This document shows, in pieces, positions 58,630 to 64,000 of a DNA stretch of 64,000 nucleotides. A model generated the notes under the pieces. The model was not told the DNA's origin. It made no database searches and was given only the letters and a program-made list of their open reading frames with translations. This DNA is from Pyronema omphalodes. Its lineage: Eukaryota; Ascomycota; Pezizomycetes; Pezizales; Pyronemataceae. The stretch is taken from NCBI GenBank assembly GCA_024516155.1, contig JAJJXM010000005.1:1116001-1180000 (forward strand), written 5' to 3'. Made by a program: the position numbers and the translations under genes. The stretch's first letter is position 1, and each line of letters opens with the position of its first letter.

Positions 58630-61600
58630 TGCCTTTGAGAATCTGAACTCGCTGCTTGAATGGATCTCTATGATAATAACGCTTTCTGGTATTTGATTAT
58701 AGTGCAAATAGGGTTTTTGAAGTGCTGAAAGATTCGAATATTAAGGAACGTTGGAAGCGGTGGAGAGTTGATGAATATGTGAGTGATCTGGGGAGATAAA
58801 CAGAAAACAAGGGCGATGGAGGTAGCTTTTAACATGTAGTCCATGATATGAGGAACTTGGTAGTGTTCTGGGGGATGATCTCTAAAATTGAATGTAATAC
58901 CTAGCGCAGGTCACCAGCAAGGGCGGTTCTGGCTTCGCTCACATGCTAGCACAAAAAAAATCATATTATCCGATCCTGGAGACGTCAAAAACAAGACCAC
59001 GCTATCCCTGGGCCGTCGTAATCCATCGAAGGAAAGGAAAGTTGCATGGTTCCAATTTGGGGGTTTAGTGCCGTTCCGTGGTAGTCCGCATTTAGTTGGG
59101 ACATTGGAAAAACACAGTAGATACCACTGTAAATACGACTATAGTAACCATAAGTTCCTGGAGGCGGAGGGTCCAGAAAGGAGGGTCACCCGTGTTTGAA
59201 TGCAACATATTTCTGTCTTGTCCATTGAGTAGATTTACCAGCTCAAGACTTTATTGTGTGGTCGTTGCAACACCGTTGGACTTTGATCCGTCAAATGCGC
59301 CTCTAACCAAGCGTGATCTGTCGCATAATAGACGACATAGTGGTGCCTATTCGTTGCGATTCATACGAGCTTTCAGACTAATATCCACACTAGCTCTCGA
59401 ATCTGATGGTTACTATTCATTCTCGATATGCATGGCTCTTCATCCCGTAGTTATAACTGTGACAATGTTGTTTATTTTGTAACCAGGTAACCATGACTAT
59501 GGCAATTGCTTTTGTCACCAGGTCCAATTCATAACTGGGGCCGTTGCTTCTGTTAGGTTAGTCAGAAAACATTGATGCAGAATGTGTGACCATTGAGCTG
59601 CTAGTTTCAATAATGCCTTGCACTTGGTCCACAGTAATACAGAAGTGTTCTGTACCTCATTTATGGAATAATTGACTTCGATCAAATCTCTGACAAGATG
59701 GCTGCCTCAGCCAGAGATGGCCGCCGCATGCAGAAAAAACGGCGCATTCGTGACACAACACGGACTGCTGCTGTGGGGCGTGACCTTTGCGTGGCTCCCT
59801 GGTTGGCGAAAAGGTAACACACCTAGGGAGATGCCTTGATGCACTCTACCGGAGAATTTACAGGCAGAATACAAGGTGCATCGTGAGGATCCCCCTGGAA
59901 ACCTGGTTTTAGAGTTCGGTATTTCCGGGTGTTTGCAATGCCATCGAAAGAATTCAACGGCTAGATCGTGCGGTAATCGCAATTGTGCGACAAATTCTAA
60001 GAATCCGTAGGCTGATTGCTGTCGAGCAGATATCCGTCTTGCTCGATCTTCTTCAACTCATTCCATCGCGTTTTTTTGTTGTTTTCGTCTGTAAATTCTC
60101 TACTATTTCCGTACCCTAGAGCTTTGATAAACTCCGCATGCACTGACGGGTATCGAAAGACCGGATAGATTGGCGGGCTTGTGCAACGCCGTTGGCCGGT
60201 CTCCACAGTGCGGAAACGTCCGTCTTACGCTTACTGTGTCAACGTTGAGCTGACCCGGTTCTCATTGTCTCGCTACGGCGACGAAAATCTCCAGAGTCCG
60301 AATACTGATCTAGGGTTGCCGATTTTGTACCCGGACTCCATCCTCATACCTGTGCATGATATTTCGGGCCCACACAGCCGTCGGTTTGTTGCGTTTGCTC
60401 ATCCAACGCCGAGCTTAAAAATCAGTCTTTCAATTATACAGTGCAAAATGTGATCTAACGTGATGTAATATCGAGAGATGAACAAGCTTTGCCTATCAGC
60501 TGTTTTTTTTTTGTTTTTGTTGTTAACGTTGTTGTATGCAGATGAACCAACACCAAAAACATTGATAACGCAAGTTTCCGGACCATGCAAGACTGACTTA
60601 CTTCTATTGTCTAAGGTTCTTCTGTGATCAGATTTAATCCAACTATCATAAGGTTTTTGTTTAGACCCTGAGATGTGCATCGCTTTATCTATCCCCAAAG
60701 AAGCAAAACTATCAACGTTGCTAAAGTTTATACAAACTGAAAACGTACGATAACTTTTAATAATCAGTCAACTTTTGAACTTCGAAGGTAATGTCAATTT
60801 GGAATATTGATAATAGAGTTCAGATTAACTTCTGCAGTTGCATCAACATGGTTCACATACATCTGCGTCGAAGAATTCATCTGTTACAAGACTAGTTGTA
60901 TTCGCCGGATATGATTCGTTGCTGAAACGTCCGCAGCTAGCCCCAAAACATTTCCATACTGCCTGGTTGCGGTCCGACACGTTAACCTGCATAGGCGAAT
61001 GTTAACGGCCACTGGAAGCTCCTGTAAATCATTTCGGCTCGTTTCCGTATACATTAGTCAACGCGGGTAAATGCATCTCTAGATGTAAATTCAACAAGTT
61101 CTATAGTTTGCTACAAAAGTTTCTCTTCATATATTTGGTTTCGGCAGCGACATGAGCGTTATTTGAGTTTGCCTAAATATATATATTATCAAAATGCTCC
61201 AGCGTGCGCATATATCTTTATTTCTTGCGGTTGTTTCTGGAAGCTTGCAAAGCTTCTTCTGAAAGTGCAGAAACCCCTTCAAATGTGTCCCCACCCGGTA
61301 AGGCGCCACGCATGGGGGGCATTAATTGTCTTTGTAGGGTTTGGCCGCGGCTCAAACGGTCCGAGATCTGTCACCGGTTGCTTCTAACGCCTTACCCCAC
61401 GTGGAAATATCCTGGAAAGACGTTAGCCCGGATGTAATACACAACATTACTCCATCCCTACTGTGACCCGATCGAATCGAGATATACCTCTCTTTCAAAG
61501 CCAAAAAAATGAGGAGCATCTAATGTTTCTTTCCAATGTGCTTCAAGAACGCGGGGAGTCGTTTTTTTAGATCTCCGCTGTATTACAGTAAAACTTTGTA

Positions 61601-63909
61601 TACTCCGTTGATCTTCTCCTGTTATATCGCGGTAGATGGCCAACTAAACACACATCAGACCACCTGTTACATTCAGGAGAAAGATTTGGAGTTGTGCTCT
61701 GGAGACAACACCGACTACAGGGGGCTTTTATGCGCTCAGCTACTGAAAAATCAACAAACTGTTAATCCCTATAGCATATAACTCGGGACTTGCTTCTGCG
61801 ATCGGAAATGTTCGGGATTTTCAGAGATATCGGACGTATAGAGTTCACAATCTCAACAGTTTCCAGGTTCGGTATGGAGGAGCCATTTTCCGGCATTTTA
61901 TCCGTAACACGGGATGTTCTGATCACCTTTCTTCCCCAATTTGTGATGATTAAATAGTTGATTCCTCTAGGTAAATTGGAGTACTATGGAAGACCTCCGC
62001 AAATTGGAATCCTTTATTGCTGAGCTTCCGTTTCAGTCTCACATTGCGCCGCAATGCATAGATAGATGTCAATATGCATATAACAACCGTTTCGGATCTC
62101 GGATTCCCTAAGGCGCCGGATCTATTGCATATTATCCTTGCTATGTATTATCATCAGAGAATATATTTCGACTTTGCTCGGTAAATCAAAAGGGAACCTT
62201 GCCCATCATCACCACATATCGCTCGGGACTTTATGCAGATATTATATGCATGTCAGGATCCAATACCAGTTCTGCTGTCCAATTTCGGCTTGCTTTTCAT
62301 ATGTTTACCGAGTGACCCATTCCACCATACCCAAAGTTGGACCCGCGCCCGTTTTATGCATAAACATTCACCGACGTTTTTGTCGGTATATTCCGCTGCA
62401 TCTGCATCAGGTTAAAAGCAAAACCACTGAAGAAAAGGCAGCCAAGAATATATTGTTGTGGAAACCCTTCTAGTGGCGCAAATGGAACGTGCTCCGAAAT
62501 AAATCCACATCCAAAAGTCGATGAACTAAAGTTTGAGGCTGAAACGTCGTACCTTCTCTGTTCGTTGATAAATCACGGCCACGGCTGCCCTCATGCAATA
62601 ATTTCTTCCCTTTAAATGGTTCAATGCTAAAGATAAGTCGCATAACGTTCTTGCCTGACGTGACGAGACGGCTGATGGTCCGCCAAGTTACCAACAGAGC
62701 CACCACAACTCAAAAACGAACTTCGATATGCCGTTGTGACCTTTGCCGTTTTCAAAGATCACTTCTTTTTTTCCTTTCCGCTTTGCGGAAAGAACATTGA
62801 AGGTAACATCCTAAGGGGTAGATTCTGACATAGGGGGCGGCGGACAGAAAGTAAGAACTATGTCTCCATCAGTGAGGGTTTATGGAAAGTGCAAAATGGC
62901 TGAACTTTCCATGGGAACGGTGTTGGGCGCCTGTGGTGGAAAAGCGGGGAGTCATTCTTACTGTGGCTCCAGGGGAACAGAAATACACTTTGAGCTGTTC
63001 ATCTAAGTGTTTCATTTTGTTCTGGAATTTTCCTGAAATCCCACTAATTTTTGGAAAGTTCCTGTGTCAATATGCAACGCCACAGATATGCATCTCACTC
63101 GCCACAGATGGGATGGCTTGACACCGAAAATAGGAGCAATAGTTCTCGCCGGGAACCTTTTTGGTTAGGAAAAGTAAACCCACCAGAGATGAAAATAGTT
63201 CGGTCCAGATTCGACTGTGCTCAACTGAATTTCGGAGAATTTTTCGGACCGATAACTACTCCCTGCAGTAGCTTCTATCCCGACGTGAGTGTGCTACATA
63301 TGTACATACATACGAGCCGAGAACGCTCTCGGAGTTTACGATCGGCTTTATGGTTACACGACGACGGTAAATACGGCGACGGTAAATACGACGCCCAAAG
63401 GAAAGAGGAAGAAACAGCATGTGGCGCGATTTGTCAAAAAAATAGCCTGGGAGTTATTTATTTTCGGTGGATTTTCCCCGCACTTGAAGTGAGTAGTGAG
63501 CTTTGGTGTAGAAGTCGACCGCTTTCCATGATGGACGCTAGATTAAAGTTTCGTGCGCCTTCCGGACGCTTCGTTATCCGAATCTAATCGCCGTTCAAAC
63601 CGGACCCTCAAATCTGTCAGTGCCAGAAGATTTTTGCATGATTTTCCTTGGTCATCACGCAGAGACAATCATTTTAGAATTGTCTTGACATCAAACAGCC
63701 GAATAGGATGATCACCACTGGGCGCAAACTTGATTCCGGGCGGACGCGAATACCACTACTCTAGGGTGAGTCGCTCTTTATTAGTTTTCTCCGTTATGCC
63801 CGGTGCGGTCTCCGCCTGGGCATCTTGGGACCTTGATATATAAAAGCTGTAGACGAATTTCCATGGAGCTGAATTATCACCAATTCAATCATCAACTCCA
63901 CAAGCAATA
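58630..63909. other. Gene desert
   Basis: 5.3 kb with no supported gene. The longest frame (63051-63587) lacks an ATG start, domain and codon bias. A 14-15-bp unit CGACGGTAAATACG is tandemly duplicated near 63362-63392. A 78-codon minus-strand frame at 62470-62706 has no recognisable domain. Confidence 0.5.
63837..63845 (+). promoter_or_regulatory. TATA box of the alcohol dehydrogenase-like gene
   Basis: TATATAAAA 65 bases before the ATG at 63910. Confidence 0.6.
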
Positions 63910-64000
63910 ATGTCTCACCCTACTACTTCTAAGGCCTGGATCGTCAGCAACAACCACGAGGGCTTTGCTGCTCTCAAGCAGGAGACCAGAGAGGTCCCCA
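63910..64000 (+). CDS. Zinc-type alcohol dehydrogenase-like (MDR), 5' end only
   Basis: Partial gene cut by the window edge after 30 codons. The start MSHPTTSKAWIVSNNHEGFA followed by ALKQETREVP matches the N-terminal pattern of fungal GroES-like zinc-type alcohol dehydrogenases (x-K-x-W-x-V-x-x-x-x-G-F-x-x-L-K, then V-P). C-rich codon use suggests a well expressed gene. A TATA box and a CA-rich leader (CACAAGCAATA) precede it. The catalytic part is outside the window, so the assignment is by the N terminus alone. Confidence 0.6.
   Translation, partial: MSHPTTSKAWIVSNNHEGFAALKQETREVP

Noticed and set aside
63051..63587. 178-codon frame in the right-hand desert
   Set aside because: Opens with TTG rather than ATG, no domain, codon use unlike neighbouring genes; long frames occur by chance in this composition.

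Overview
The window is nuclear DNA of a filamentous ascomycete (Pezizomycotina). The genes are well spaced and carry short GT..AG introns, mostly 42-80 bases, with CTAAC/CTGAC-like branch points. The gene set includes the fungal lysine pathway enzyme homoaconitase, a STRIPAK Far11 protein, Gyp7, a DUF6987-type protein and a 14-helix MFS transporter. Highly expressed genes (formate dehydrogenase, phosphoserine aminotransferase, homoaconitase) have strong codon bias. I cannot name the species; an early-diverging class such as Pezizomycetes or Orbiliomycetes is only a guess.

Layout. 1-6.3 kb: BMT2 rRNA methyltransferase (-) and a five-exon cytochrome P450 (+). 6.3-13.9 kb: gene desert holding a clear tRNA-derived SINE with target-site duplication and a 42-base poly(A) run. 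13.9-24 kb: a PLP-enzyme/rhodanese fusion (-) divergent from a 14-exon MFS transporter (+), then GYP7 and AIM32. 24-27 kb: no convincing gene. 27-41 kb is the dense core: formate dehydrogenase, MSO1, FAR11, a DUF6987-type protein, a small conserved acidic/Gln-rich protein, an ASXH-domain protein, an MMTAG2-type protein, an intron-containing elongator tRNA-Met and a secreted But2-like protein. 41-44.9 kb: accessory DNA with a Mutator-like MITE (95-bp terminal inverted repeats, exact 9-bp target duplication, a transposase N-terminal remnant) and a broken secreted-protein gene. 44.9-49.9 kb: LYS4 and SER1 share a divergent promoter with a Gcn4/CPC1-type TGACTCA site, followed by CAX4. 50-64 kb: mostly gene-poor, with a tiny GPI-anchored-type protein, a diverged ~313-bp tandem repeat, an FAD monooxygenase with unusually long introns (one containing a foldback element), and the 5' end of a zinc-type alcohol dehydrogenase cut by the window edge.

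Function. The core genes are housekeeping: rRNA modification, vesicle traffic (Gyp7, Mso1), STRIPAK signalling, amino-acid synthesis (lysine, serine), N-glycosylation lipid recycling (Cax4), one-carbon detoxification (formate dehydrogenase) and redox (Aim32). The P450, MFS pump, FAD monooxygenase and alcohol dehydrogenase are catabolic or detoxifying enzymes at desert edges; they are not clustered tightly enough to call a biosynthetic cluster. I found no clearly new multi-gene system. The most interesting signals are the two non-autonomous mobile elements, the foldback in an intron, two micro-exon gene models and the PLP-rhodanese fusion. All exon joins were made by eye from splice consensus, frame and remembered family sequence; none is confirmed by transcripts or database search.
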